DNA of 64,000 bases from Acinetobacter haemolyticus CIP 64.3 = MTCC 9819. Its GTDB lineage: Bacteria; Pseudomonadota; Gammaproteobacteria; Pseudomonadales; Moraxellaceae. Positions 1 to 8,991 of the stretch are shown one piece after another (position 1 is the first letter of the stretch; each line of letters starts with the position of its first letter). The notes under the pieces are model-generated. The model was not told the DNA's origin and searched no databases. It was given only the letters and a program-made list of their open reading frames with translations. The stretch lies in assembly GCF_000369065.1 (NCBI RefSeq), contig NZ_KB849804.1, forward strand, positions 299,303-363,302. Reading direction: 5' to 3'. Position numbers and translations under genes: made by a program.

Positions 1-317
1 ATTAGTACGCGATTACCAATGGTACAACCATGTAAAGTCACATGATGCCCAACAGTCACATCTTCACCAATCACTAAAGGTGAACCGTTTGGTTTAGATT
101 GATTTTTATGGCTGACATGCAACATACAATGATCCTGTACATTACTATTTTTGCCAATCTGAATCGAGTTCACATCGCCACGAATGACCGCAAAAGGCCA
201 AACCGAAACATTCTCAGCTAATTTGACATCACCAATCACGACAGACATATCGTCAATATAACAGCTTGCATCAATATCTGGTGTTTGGTCTAAATAAGAG
301 CGAATGTTTTTAGTCAT
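1..317 (-). CDS. Gamma-carbonic anhydrase family protein (YrdA-like), partial
   Basis: The reverse strand opens at 317 with MTKNIRSYLDQTPDID and stays open to the window edge, giving 105 residues of the N-terminal part. The sequence shows the repeating hexapeptide pattern of a left-handed beta-helix (VIGDVKL, VWPFAVIRGDV, VVIGEDVTVGHHV) and the histidines NVQDHCMLHVSH and GHHVTLHGC at the positions where gamma-class carbonic anhydrases bind metal. Family knowledge: YrdA/PaaY-type trimeric cytosolic proteins, whose activity as carbonic anhydrase is often unproven. It lies downstream of dacC in the same direction but is separated from it by a strong terminator, so it probably has its own promoter. 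The C-terminal part lies outside the window. Confidence 0.85.
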   Translation of the reverse strand, partial: MTKNIRSYLDQTPDIDASCYIDDMSVVIGDVKLAENVSVWPFAVIRGDVNSIQIGKNSNVQDHCMLHVSHKNQSKPNGSPLVIGEDVTVGHHVTLHGCTIGNRVL

Positions 318-355
318 GGGATCAACCAAGATAAACGATAGTGGAATTATAAAGT

Positions 356-389
356 AAAAAAGCATTCAGACTAAACAGCCTGAATGCTT
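356..389 (-). terminator. Rho-independent terminator after dacC
   Basis: Reading the reverse strand, AAGCATTCAG pairs with CTGAATGCTT (10-bp stem, 10-nt loop) and is followed by TTTTT. It lies 25 bp past the dacC stop codon. Confidence 0.85.
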
Positions 390-414
390 AAATTAACTAT
401 TCAAAAGTCAGGGC

Positions 415-1563
415 TTAGAAAAAGCTGCTAAAGAATAGCTTGATACGATCGATCATGCGTGCAAAGAAGCCAGCTTCTTCAACAGGTTTTAGTGCAACCA
501 AAGGTTTTTCAGCGATGACTTTGCCATCAAGACTTGCAACCAATTTCCCGATCACTTGACCTTGTGCTAAAGGCGCATTGAGCTGAGGTTGAACCACAAG
601 TTGTGTTTTGATTTTATCGGCTTGACCTTTCGGCATCGTCACATTGAAGTTTTCAGCTAGCCCAATCTGTACTTCATCTTCCTTACCAAACCAGACTTTT
701 GCTTTAGCGATTGCTTGGTTGGCAGGTTGGACATTTGCAGTTTCAAAGTTCGCAAAGCCCCAAGCTAACAACGCACGTGTTTGATTTGCACGTTCGTTCA
801 TGCTTGGTGTACCAAAGATCACCGAGATCAAACGCATCGGACCACGTTTGCTTGAGGTTGTTAAGCAGAAGCCAGCTTCACTGGTGTGACCTGTTTTTAA
901 ACCATCAACACTTGGGTCTGTATAGAGCAAAGCGTTACGGTTACCTTGTTTGATCCCATTAAAGGTAAATTCTTTTTCAGAATAAATTGGGTAATATTTC
1001 GAACTATCTTTAATAATATGCTGAGCCAAGATCGCCATATCTTTAGCAGTCGAATAATGACCTTCCGCAGGCATACCCGTTGAGTTCACGAAGTTGGTAT
1101 TGGTCATGCCAAGACGTTTGGCTTCTTGGTTCATCATGTGAGCAAATGTACCTTCATTGCCCGCAATGTGTTCAGCCATTGCTTTTGATGCATCATTACC
1201 AGATTGAACGATAATGCCGCGTAGCATTTCCAATACAGTCGCAGTGCCATTCAACGGAACATACATACAAGATTCAGCGCTGCTGCCACGGCACCATGCT
1301 GATTCATTCATGCGTACATGTTCGTCTTCTGTTAATTTGCCTTGTAATAATTTTTGTTCAATGATGAAGCTCGTCATCATCTTTGTCATAGATGCGGGTG
1401 CAAGTTTTTCATCTTCATTTTTTGCAGCGAGAATCTGTCCAGTTTCATAATCCATTAATACATAGGATTTATTATTTAATTCTGGTGGAGCAGATAGGAC
1501 AGTCGCTGCATATGAAAAGCTTGGCAAAAGTAATAATGCAGCAAGAGCGCTTTTTCGAGTCAT
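415..1563 (-). CDS. dacC: D-alanyl-D-alanine carboxypeptidase PBP5/6
   Basis: 382 aa counted from the ATG at 1563. This start was chosen because it gives a classical signal peptide (MTRKSALAALLLLPSFSYA); the frame stays open 20 codons further upstream, but those residues do not look like a leader. All three serine-DD-peptidase motifs are visible: SMTK (nucleophile Ser and Lys), SGN (in VQSGNDASK) and KTG (in GLKTGHTSEAG). A C-terminal beta-rich PBP5 domain and a final amphipathic helix (MIDRIKLFFSSFF) that would anchor it to the outer face of the inner membrane follow. Role: trims the terminal D-Ala from peptidoglycan pentapeptides. Monocistronic, followed by a strong terminator. Confidence 0.95.
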   Translation of the reverse strand: MTRKSALAALLLLPSFSYAATVLSAPPELNNKSYVLMDYETGQILAAKNEDEKLAPASMTKMMTSFIIEQKLLQGKLTEDEHVRMNESAWCRGSSAESCMYVPLNGTATVLEMLRGIIVQSGNDASKAMAEHIAGNEGTFAHMMNQEAKRLGMTNTNFVNSTGMPAEGHYSTAKDMAILAQHIIKDSSKYYPIYSEKEFTFNGIKQGNRNALLYTDPSVDGLKTGHTSEAGFCLTTSSKRGPMRLISVIFGTPSMNERANQTRALLAWGFANFETANVQPANQAIAKAKVWFGKEDEVQIGLAENFNVTMPKGQADKIKTQLVVQPQLNAPLAQGQVIGKLVASLDGKVIAEKPLVALKPVEEAGFFARMIDRIKLFFSSFF

Positions 1564-1621
1564 TCTAGGTAGTTCCAATATCTTATATGGTGCAGATGAG
1601 CCTAGCATTTTAGGGCAAAGC

Positions 1622-1656
1622 AAAGCCGACTTCTATGGGGGAAGTCGGCTTTTTCA
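1622..1656 (-). terminator. Hairpin between the 131-aa gene and dacC
   Basis: AAAGCCGACTTC and GAAGTCGGCTTT form a perfect 12-bp stem. On the plus side it is followed by TTTTT, on the minus side by TTTGCTTTG. The upstream gene reads on the minus strand, so it probably ends that transcript, although the better T-tract is on the plus strand. Confidence 0.6.
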
Positions 1657-1715
1657 TACAGTATTGTAACTAAGACTTATGGAGCGCTGATTCCAGATAA
1701 GGTGTTATCAATATT

Positions 1716-2111
1716 TCATTTATAGTTTTGAACATCTTCGCAAATTTGACGATTTTGCGCTTGAGTTGCGGCACTTGCATCTTTGCGTGCTTCAACGAGG
1801 AATTTTTGGAAATCTTTAGCTTTGGCTCGTGTATTTAATACATCCACAGCTTTAGATTCTTTAGGTAAATATTCTTTAACTAAGCGTTCATAACCTTGGC
1901 TAAATTTTTTATCCTCATCAATCAATTTTGGACAAATTTCAGAAAGTACATAGATTGCTGCAAGTTCTTCTTGCGTTGTACTTTGTACCGTTGAAGTGAC
2001 ATCAATATTTTCTGACTCTTGTTTTGCATTGGCTGCAAAAGTAGTTGATGCGAATGCACTTGACGCAATCAGCAAAGACAAACTTAGCGTTTTAAAAACA
2101 TTTTTCTTCAT
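1716..2111 (-). CDS. Small secreted protein, CPKLI/CEDV family (copy 1)
   Basis: 131 aa with a clear signal peptide (MKKNVFKTLSLSLLIASSAFASTTFA), so probably periplasmic. The mature part is helical and contains EICPKLI near the middle and QICEDVQNYK at the C-terminus; the two cysteines could form a disulfide. The gene at 2791-3162 encodes a diverged relative with the same two cysteine motifs (MCPKLI, VCEDVLNFE) and similar spacing, so the two are likely paralogues separated by the VOC gene. The pair resembles the Moraxellaceae family I remember as MCR_0457-like; I know of no defined function. Transcribed alone. Confidence 0.8.
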   Translation of the reverse strand: MKKNVFKTLSLSLLIASSAFASTTFAANAKQESENIDVTSTVQSTTQEELAAIYVLSEICPKLIDEDKKFSQGYERLVKEYLPKESKAVDVLNTRAKAKDFQKFLVEARKDASAATQAQNRQICEDVQNYK

Positions 2112-2290
2112 AACAAGCTAAACTCAAATCAGGGTTTACATAGTTTGCATAACTTAGCATAGCCGAAAAATAAAATTGTATACTTGCTGTAGGAACAATG
2201 GAGGAAATGTGATTTTAAATCCAATCTTGGCGTTTGATATTGACAAATCCTAGTAAAAACAAGAAAAAAACCTTAATGAGGAGCAGTATA

Positions 2291-2651
2291 ATGACAACTA
2301 AATTTTGTGGTGGTGTTGATTGCACTGAAGCTTCCACCACATCAATTTGAAGCAACAGTTGCTTTTTATCGTGATGTGCTTGGTCTTAAACCAATTACGG
2401 ATAAAGGATCAGAGATTGGTTTTGAGTTTGGTCCAGTAAAATTATGGATCGATACGGCACCTAAAATAAGTCAGGCAGAGCTTTGGCTAGAACTATTTAC
2501 TGATAATTTTTCAGAGGCTGCAAAATATCTTAATGATGCTGGCGTTGCGCGCTGTGATGAAATTGAACCTTTGCCAGAAGGATTTAAAGGAGGATGGATT
2601 AGCAGTCCAGCCAATATTATTCACATGGTTCGAGAACCTAATGCTTGGTAA
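2291..2651 (+). pseudogene. VOC (glyoxalase/bleomycin-resistance) family protein, apparent frameshift at the start
   Basis: The body (from 2307, 114 aa) is a single VOC domain: beta strand VVVLIALKL, then FYRDVLGLKPI, FEFGPVKLWID, WLELFTDNFSEAAKYL and a closing IIHMVREPNAW. The only ATG with a good ribosome site is at 2291 (GAGGAG seven bases upstream), but its frame ends after 19 residues. Removing one T from TTTT at 2303-2306 would fuse MTTKF to the VOC body. A GTG start at 2307 would leave the domain almost whole but puts the ribosome site about 23 bases away. So either a one-base insertion has damaged initiation, or the run is variable, or it is a sequencing error. Substrate unknown. Confidence 0.6.
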
Positions 2652-2790
2652 TTGAAGAGATGAATAAATAAGGCTTGGATTCAATATTCTGAATCAAAAA
2701 TAATCAAGCATTTTAAATATGATTTTCTATTTATATAAATTGGTAGCTTGGTTTTAGATTGCTAAACTAAGCTACCACATTCAAGGTTAA

Positions 2791-3162
2791 TTAACCTTCA
2801 AAATTAAGTACATCTTCACAAACAGACTTCTGTTCAGCTTGATCAACTTCTTTCGCTGCCGCTCGTGCTTCTTTTAATGATATTTTAAAATCATTATCCG
2901 TTTGAAGGCTTTGCAATGATGCTGATTTATTTGAATATCCTTCTAAATACGATGCAATGATCTGATTGATGTTTTGATCAAATTTAGCATTTTTCCCAAT
3001 CAGTTTTGGGCACATCTCGATCAAAACTTGAGCGTTCGCGATATCATCTTTAATCAGCGCATCCGCTTCTTGAACCGAAATTGCTTCTGCAAAAATTGCT
3101 TGAGCTGTAAAAAGTGAGAAGCTAACCCCAATAATACGAATAAATTTAGATAAATGTCTCAT
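2791..3162 (-). CDS. Small secreted protein, CPKLI/CEDV family (copy 2)
   Basis: 123 aa with a signal peptide (ending near QAIFAEA). It shares the MCPKLI and VCEDVLNFE motifs and overall layout with the protein at 1716-2111, with lower identity elsewhere, so the two are probably ancient duplicates. Likely periplasmic; no function can be assigned. It is divergent from surE. Confidence 0.8.
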   Translation of the reverse strand: MRHLSKFIRIIGVSFSLFTAQAIFAEAISVQEADALIKDDIANAQVLIEMCPKLIGKNAKFDQNINQIIASYLEGYSNKSASLQSLQTDNDFKISLKEARAAAKEVDQAEQKSVCEDVLNFEG

Positions 3163-3314
3163 GGCTGCATAAATTTCTAATACTATGAAGTGGTAAATAT
3201 ATATAATTGAAGGAATAATTCAATTATGAAAACTGAGTAGTAAAAGGGCTATTGACATATTCTACCGATAGGTTTGAAGTAGCAATCGCCCAAAATTGAA
3301 GAGATGAGAACGTA

Positions 3315-4088
3315 GTGAATATTTTGATTGCAAATGATGATGGTGTTTTTGCCCCAGGGCTTCAAGCGTTGGCTCATGCATTAAAACCATTAGGCCGTGT
3401 TGTTGTAGTTGCACCTGAAAGTGAGCGAAGTGGTTATTCAAGTGCCTTAACACTCGACCGTCCTTTGCGACCTGTTCAGATTTCCAAAGACGTATGGGCA
3501 GTAAATGGGACACCAGCAGATTGTGTTTATTTGTCCATGAATGGTTTATTTGATTTCGAATTTGATCTCGTCGTGAGTGGTATCAATAGCGGTGCAAATT
3601 TGGGTGATGATGTATTGTATTCTGGAACAGTAGGGGCTGCATTTGAAGGCCGTTTAATGAAGCATCCTGCAATTGCTGTCTCACTTGCTGGTTCAAATGT
3701 ACGCTCTTATGAGCAGCCGCAAGATTACGCTAGAGCTGCACAATGGGTACATGATTTTATTGCCCAAGGCTTACCGATTTTACCGCCTCGTCATATTTTT
3801 AATATCAACATTCCTGATGTTGAACAAATTAAGGGCACCAAAGTAACTTATCAAGGACGCCGAGGACAATCCAAGCCGATTAGTAGTCATGTGGATCCTC
3901 GTGGACGTCAAGTATTTTGGATCGGTTTGGCAGGAGAAGCTGTACTGGAGCGACATCCTGCATCGAGCAGCCATATTCAATCTGACTTTTTTGCTGTTTC
4001 AAATGGCTATGTCAGTATTACTCCGATTCAAATGGATGCAACCAACTATGAGGTGTTAGATAATTTGCATAATCACGTGAATGGTTAG
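3315..4088 (+). CDS. surE: 5'/3'-nucleotidase SurE
   Basis: 257 aa, the usual length for SurE. It begins [15 protein letters not shown] from a GTG codon; the NDDG motif carries the metal-binding Asp pair, and [12 protein letters not shown] is the second conserved metal/phosphate motif. Family knowledge: a cytosolic metal-dependent nucleoside-monophosphate phosphatase with survival and stationary-phase roles. It sits directly upstream of nlpD, as in many gammaproteobacteria (the surE-pcm-nlpD-rpoS neighbourhood), but pcm and rpoS are absent here. Confidence 0.95.
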   Translation: MNILIANDDGVFAPGLQALAHALKPLGRVVVVAPESERSGYSSALTLDRPLRPVQISKDVWAVNGTPADCVYLSMNGLFDFEFDLVVSGINSGANLGDDVLYSGTVGAAFEGRLMKHPAIAVSLAGSNVRSYEQPQDYARAAQWVHDFIAQGLPILPPRHIFNINIPDVEQIKGTKVTYQGRRGQSKPISSHVDPRGRQVFWIGLAGEAVLERHPASSSHIQSDFFAVSNGYVSITPIQMDATNYEVLDNLHNHVNG

Positions 4089-4198
4089 TCATGTGAATGT
4101 TATAACTTTGTGAATATCGTGCGTGAATACTCGTTTTTTCTCACTTTTTTGGTACTCTAAGGCGAAAATAGATTAAGGATTTTTCGATGAGGGCGAAG

Positions 4199-5029
4199 AT
4201 GCACTTAAACCACGTCTCGATTTTTCAGTCAAAAAAAATGGTCAAAACAATCGTATTGTCTATGGCTGTTGTTACGGCGGCTATTGTCAGCGGTTGTGCA
4301 TCTAAACCTCAAGTAAGTGGTGGTGGGGCGAGCCATGTGAATGCTCCAAACTATTACACAGTTCGTTCTGGTGATACTTTGAGTGGGATTGCAAATCGTT
4401 ATGGTATGAACTATCTCGATATCGCAGCAATAAATGATATCGCACCGCCATATCGAATTTATGTTAATCAATCCTTACGTTTAAAAGGTTCAGCCGCTCA
4501 ACGCACCACATCAACACAAGCAATGAATCAGGCAGCACCTATTCAGCGTCAAAGTATTAATATTCCGACACAACAGCAAGTTGCGCCACCACCAGTTAGA
4601 CCTGTTACCCCAACACAACAACGCCCTGTTGTTCCAGTAACACCACCATCAACATTGGCAAGTGGGCTACGTTGGGTAAAACCATCAAATGGTCCAGTGA
4701 TTCAAGGATTTAATCTGGCGAGTAACGTGAAAGGTACGCGCTATGGAGGCAACGTTGGTGATCCTGTGTTTGCTGCTGCAAATGGACAAGTGGTTTATGC
4801 TGCTGACGGCTTAAAAGAATACGGTAATTTGGTCTTGGTGAAGCATGTTGATGGTTACATCACTGCCTATGCACATAACAGCAAAATGTTGGTCAAGAGC
4901 GGTGATAATGTGACTGCAGGGCAAAAAATTGCCGAAATGGGGTCATCTGGGGCTTCACGTGTCATGCTAGAGTTTCAAGTCCGTTTAGATGGTAAACCAA
5001 TCAATCCAACAACGGTTGTACCAAACTAA
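4199..5029 (+). CDS. nlpD: NlpD-like lipoprotein, LysM plus degenerate LytM domain
   Basis: 276 aa from the ATG at 4199, which has GAGGG five bases upstream; an in-frame ATG lies at 4187, and 4238 is also possible. A lipoprotein signal ends in VSGC. Next comes a LysM domain (YYTVRSGDTLSGIANRYG), a Pro/Gln-rich linker, then a LytM/M23 fold (about the last 110 residues). The catalytic ligands look missing: the first motif is GTRYGGNVGD (no HxxxD) and the last is LEFQVR instead of HxH. That is the pattern of NlpD/EnvC-type amidase activators rather than active endopeptidases. Likely role: outer-membrane activator of a septal amidase during cell separation. Confidence 0.85.
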   Translation: MHLNHVSIFQSKKMVKTIVLSMAVVTAAIVSGCASKPQVSGGGASHVNAPNYYTVRSGDTLSGIANRYGMNYLDIAAINDIAPPYRIYVNQSLRLKGSAAQRTTSTQAMNQAAPIQRQSINIPTQQQVAPPPVRPVTPTQQRPVVPVTPPSTLASGLRWVKPSNGPVIQGFNLASNVKGTRYGGNVGDPVFAAANGQVVYAADGLKEYGNLVLVKHVDGYITAYAHNSKMLVKSGDNVTAGQKIAEMGSSGASRVMLEFQVRLDGKPINPTTVVPN

Positions 5030-5036
5030 TTTTATT

Positions 5037-5062
5037 GTTAGGGCCTTTTAAAAGGCCCTAAC
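5037..5062 (+). terminator. Strong hairpin after nlpD
   Basis: GTTAGGGCCTTTT and AAAAGGCCCTAAC form a perfect 13-bp inverted repeat, starting just after the nlpD stop codon. The following bases (AAACTTTC) are not a good T-tract, so it may act as an mRNA 3'-end stabiliser as much as a terminator. Confidence 0.6.
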
Positions 5063-5176
5063 AAACTTTCAACAAATTGTTAATAATCACTAGTCTATCA
5101 ATAGACTTCTCTGTATACTCAATGTGTTTGCTTTTATTAGAACAATAAGCATATTAATAAATTGAGAGGGATGTGT

Positions 5177-6106
5177 ATGTTAGATCAATTGCGTGCAATG
5201 GGGGTTTTTGCTTGCGTTGTAGAAAAAAGTTCATTTAGCGGGGCAGCTAGAGACTTAGGAATAACAACAAGCGCAGTGAGCCAGCAAATTCGCTCATTAG
5301 AGCAAGAAATGGATGTTACCTTACTTCATCGTTCCACTAGAAAGTTGAGCTTAACAGAGGCAGGACAAGCATTTTTTTTAAGTTGTCAGGAAATGTTGGC
5401 AGCAGCAGAGCGTGGAAAAATTAGAATTAATGAGCTGCGTGATGATCTTGTTGGGGATTTACGTATTGCGACAACACCAGAATTGGGTGCATTGCATGTG
5501 GTTCCCGCGCTGTCTCATTGGATGTCCGCTCATAAAGGTTTAGCGGTTCATTTTGAAGCGGATCATCGCTATATTGATTTAATATCAGAAAGAATTGATA
5601 TTGCGATTCGGATGAGTCTTAAAGTAGATGATCCACAATTGACGGTCGTTCCATTGGCACGTGTAGATCAGATTTTGGTTGCCTCCCCAAGCTATTTAAA
5701 TCAATCGCCTCCGATTACGCGACCAGAAGATTTGATTCACCATGAATTACTGCCTGTCACTTTAATGCAGAACTTTCAGCATTTCACTTTTCGCCATGGT
5801 TTGAGTGGGGAAAATGTGAATGTGGAAATGCAAACCCGTTTAGGAACAAATAATGTTTTTGTCGCTAAATCATTATGCCAGCAAGGCTTAGGGATCGCAC
5901 GTATTCTGTATATGGATGTGCAAAAAGAATTAGTGAGCGGTTCTTTGGTTGAAGTTCTACCTGATTGGCAATTACCGACGTATACATTACAAGCATTAAC
6001 TTCAAAGCGTGAACAATACCCAGTCAAAGTCCATCGTTGCATTGATGCACTGAAGCAATATTTTGCGCAACTTCCAGGAGGACGTTCCTTACAAGGAGTT
6101 GCTTAG
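5177..6106 (+). CDS. LysR-family transcriptional regulator
   Basis: 309 aa. The start at 5177 is preferred because GAGAGGG lies six bases upstream and the protein then begins MLDQLRAMGVFACVVEKSSF, typical for the family; in-frame starts at 5162 and 5171 exist. The N-terminal winged HTH is visible (GAARDLGITTSAVSQQIRSLE, residues about 20-40), followed by LLHRSTRKLSLTEAG and a LysR substrate-binding domain. Effector and targets are unknown. No divergent target gene lies next to it, and it converges on the Lon-like gene. Confidence 0.9.
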   Translation: MLDQLRAMGVFACVVEKSSFSGAARDLGITTSAVSQQIRSLEQEMDVTLLHRSTRKLSLTEAGQAFFLSCQEMLAAAERGKIRINELRDDLVGDLRIATTPELGALHVVPALSHWMSAHKGLAVHFEADHRYIDLISERIDIAIRMSLKVDDPQLTVVPLARVDQILVASPSYLNQSPPITRPEDLIHHELLPVTLMQNFQHFTFRHGLSGENVNVEMQTRLGTNNVFVAKSLCQQGLGIARILYMDVQKELVSGSLVEVLPDWQLPTYTLQALTSKREQYPVKVHRCIDALKQYFAQLPGGRSLQGVA

Positions 6107-6135
6107 TCATCAGCGAGATGTCGCTCTAAATTTTA

Positions 6136-6168
6136 AAAGCCATGTTTCCTTGGAAACATGGCTTTCTT
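6136..6168. terminator. Bidirectional terminator between lysR and the Lon-like gene
   Basis: AAAGCCATGTTTCC pairs with GGAAACATGGCTTT (14 bp) in the short gap between convergent genes, with A- and T-rich flanks on both sides. Confidence 0.8.
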
Positions 6169-6170
6169 AC

Positions 6171-8804
6171 TTATTTGCGTCTAGCTTTTACTTTAGCATG
6201 AGACTTAAGTGATTTTACTTCAACTGTTTCATCCACAGATTTAGACTCGGTTTGGTCTTTCTTGGTTTTTTTACGCTTTTTCTTTTTCTTAGGCTCATCA
6301 TCTTCGACAGCTTCGCCATCTTCAATTGCTTGCCAATATTCCAGTTGCTCCATAACTGCGGCATAGATGGAATTTTTACTATATCGACCTTTTTTATCGA
6401 GTGTTCCCACTGGTCGAGCCATCAGAATTTCTAATGCTTGATCAATTGTATCAATCGCATGCACATGGAACTGTCCAGCTTCTACAGCTTCAATCACATC
6501 TTGGCGTAACATGAGGTGTTGCATATTCTGACGTGGAATAATCACACCTTGCTTGCCTGTTAATCCTTGAAGTTTACAAGCATCATAGAAGCCTTCAATT
6601 TTAGCATTGACGCCTCCAATTGGTTGGACTTGACCCAATTGATTCATTGAACCTGTAATTGCCCATGATTGGTCGATTGGGATTTGGCAGATTGCAGAAA
6701 TTAATGCAGATAACTCAGCAACGGTGGCACTGTCACCATCCACCTGTCCGTAGCTTTGCTCAAAGGCTAAAGCAGCAGAGAAGTGCAGGATTTGCTCTCG
6801 GCCAAAGTGTGCTTTAAGGAAGCTCGACATCAATAACACACCCTTGGCATGTAAAGAACCACCAAGTTCTACACTTCGCTCGATATCGAGAATATCGCCG
6901 CCACCTTGGTAGACAGACGCTGTTAGACGAGAAGGTAAACCAAACTCTACATCAGCATAATGAATCACTGAAAGCGCATTGATTTGTCCTAGACGATGTC
7001 CAGATGTTTCGATCAGTTGTGTACCGCGAGATAAATCTTGCCAATACAATTCGCGTAAATAGCCTAAACGATATTGGCGATGGTGTAATGCTTGATTAAC
7101 ATGATCATGCGTAACAATTTTGTCGTCTGCTTTAAATGCATGATGATGTGCTTCGCGAATTAAATCACCCAGCGTAGAGGCATGTAAGGATAAGGAGCTT
7201 TGATCCTCGGCTTGACGACTTGAGTCTGTTAGCAAAGCAGCAAGTGCTGAACGATCAAATGGTAACAGTTTATCTGCTTGTACGTAGTCAGCAATCAGTT
7301 GCATATATGCTTGTTCATTACTGTCATTACGTTGTAATGTATCAGTGAAATCAGCACGTATTTTAAAGACGCTGCCTAGCTCTGGTTCTACCTCTAAAAT
7401 TTCATAATAAATCTCAGGTTCAGCTAATAAGACTACTTTGATTTCTAATGGTACTGATGCAGGTTCAATCGAAATACTACCCGTCAACGTTAGCATATGT
7501 TCTAAAGATGATAGTTTTAGATGGCCTGACTTTAATGCGCGCTTTAAGCCTTGCCATGCATATGGTTGTTCAAGTAGTTGCTCTGCTTCGAGCATCAAAA
7601 AACCACCATTCGCACGATGTAAGGAACCTGGACGAATTAGTGTGAAATCAGTTGTAATCGTTCCGTTGTGCGTGAGTTGCTCGACATGTCCAAGTAGATT
7701 GTAGTGGGTTGGAAAGTCTTCAAAAATGACAGGTGCGCCGCTATTTGGTTTGTTTGCAATGATGACATTGGCTTGATAGCGAGCTGGTACGCGATTAAAC
7801 AAAGCAGGGGTAAAGTCATCCTCTTCTTGTTCTAAAATTAATTCAACATTTTCGATGATGTCTTCAGCATAATGCTTTAAATATAATTCGAGACCTTTGA
7901 CCTCTTTATTTTTATTTAGAATAGATTCAATACGAGGCATTACGACCTGAGAAGCAATATCGCGATTTAAACTGGAGACTTGGTCGCGTGCATCATCTTC
8001 TAAATCACCAAGATGAAGACCTAAGCGTTCAAGTTTTTTCTCCATATAACGAATATTGGAAGAAATGTCAGATCTTTCTTTACTACTCAGCGTACTGAGG
8101 TCTTGTTGGGTTAATTCATGATACTCATCATCTTTAAGTAACATCGGAATAAAGACATGCTTATCATTTCTAGAAACTAATTTTAAGTCGAGCCCTTCAC
8201 CTTCTTTTGTTAGTTCTGCTAAAGCTTGTTGTTGTACTTCACCTGTGGCTTGGCGTATGCGTTCGATGCGATTGTGATAGCTTTCTGCACTAAATCGACG
8301 TTCTAGCTGTTTTAAGATGATTTGCCATGTCTGTTGTAATGCATTTTGAAATTTTGAACCTTGTCCTGCTGGAAAACGCAAGGCGATCGGTTGTCTTGGA
8401 TTTTTGAAATTATTGACATATACCCAATCATCAGGTGTTTGCATGGTTTTGGCATGCTGTTGCAATAGACGTTTAATCATCGTGCGTTTGCCTAGACCAG
8501 CCGTTCCTACTGCGAAGATGTTATAGCCCGAATAAGGTAAAGAGATACCTGCCTCTACTGACGCCCGAGCGCGATCTTGCCCTAAAAAATTATTGAGCGG
8601 CTTGATCCGTTTAGTCGAGCTTGGAATTTTAGCCAAGTCGGGAATATGTGTAAGCTGATTTGCTTTTAGTGCTGTTTTTGTGAGTGTTGCTTGTATATCT
8701 GCTTGTTCAAAGGCACTTGGAATTGCAGTGATATTTGCTGTAATCGTGTTTGTTGGTGTTAAAGATAAAGTTGTTGCAGTCATTTGATCAAGTTTTTGGG
8801 TCAC
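6171..8804 (-). CDS. Lon-like ATP-dependent protease (LonB/YcbZ type)
   Basis: 877 aa. The order of domains is an AAA+ core with a Walker A-like GTAGLGKRTMIKR (around residue 105), a long coiled insert (about 180-300), the second ATPase part (RANGGFLMLEAEQLLEQPYAW), then a C-terminal Lon proteolytic domain with catalytic Ser in VDGDSATVAEL and Lys in GGVNAKIEG. The tail is a very basic, low-complexity stretch (KKKKKRKKTKK) that may bind nucleic acid. Family knowledge: unlike classical Lon it lacks the N-terminal substrate domain. Physiological substrates unknown. Single gene, divergent from the AmpG-like gene. Confidence 0.9.
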   Translation of the reverse strand: MTQKLDQMTATTLSLTPTNTITANITAIPSAFEQADIQATLTKTALKANQLTHIPDLAKIPSSTKRIKPLNNFLGQDRARASVEAGISLPYSGYNIFAVGTAGLGKRTMIKRLLQQHAKTMQTPDDWVYVNNFKNPRQPIALRFPAGQGSKFQNALQQTWQIILKQLERRFSAESYHNRIERIRQATGEVQQQALAELTKEGEGLDLKLVSRNDKHVFIPMLLKDDEYHELTQQDLSTLSSKERSDISSNIRYMEKKLERLGLHLGDLEDDARDQVSSLNRDIASQVVMPRIESILNKNKEVKGLELYLKHYAEDIIENVELILEQEEDDFTPALFNRVPARYQANVIIANKPNSGAPVIFEDFPTHYNLLGHVEQLTHNGTITTDFTLIRPGSLHRANGGFLMLEAEQLLEQPYAWQGLKRALKSGHLKLSSLEHMLTLTGSISIEPASVPLEIKVVLLAEPEIYYEILEVEPELGSVFKIRADFTDTLQRNDSNEQAYMQLIADYVQADKLLPFDRSALAALLTDSSRQAEDQSSLSLHASTLGDLIREAHHHAFKADDKIVTHDHVNQALHHRQYRLGYLRELYWQDLSRGTQLIETSGHRLGQINALSVIHYADVEFGLPSRLTASVYQGGGDILDIERSVELGGSLHAKGVLLMSSFLKAHFGREQILHFSAALAFEQSYGQVDGDSATVAELSALISAICQIPIDQSWAITGSMNQLGQVQPIGGVNAKIEGFYDACKLQGLTGKQGVIIPRQNMQHLMLRQDVIEAVEAGQFHVHAIDTIDQALEILMARPVGTLDKKGRYSKNSIYAAVMEQLEYWQAIEDGEAVEDDEPKKKKKRKKTKKDQTESKSVDETVEVKSLKSHAKVKARRK

Positions 8805-8991
8805 TGTTGCTATCCAACAAATAAAACGAAATGTAAGTCATTAACGTTATACGGGTTTAACCTCAAAGATCAAGCGAACTTGTGTTTTTTATCGACAAAA
8901 CAAAACAATGGTTGCATAAAGCAACTTGCAAGCAAGGACAAGAAACGATTGAATAGGCAGATTCTCGCATGTTCATGGAAAATAATAAGCA

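Noticed and set aside
2307..2651. Intact VOC gene starting at GTG 2307
   Set aside because: The ribosome site is too far away and fits the out-of-frame ATG at 2291, so a frameshift is the simpler reading, though not proven.
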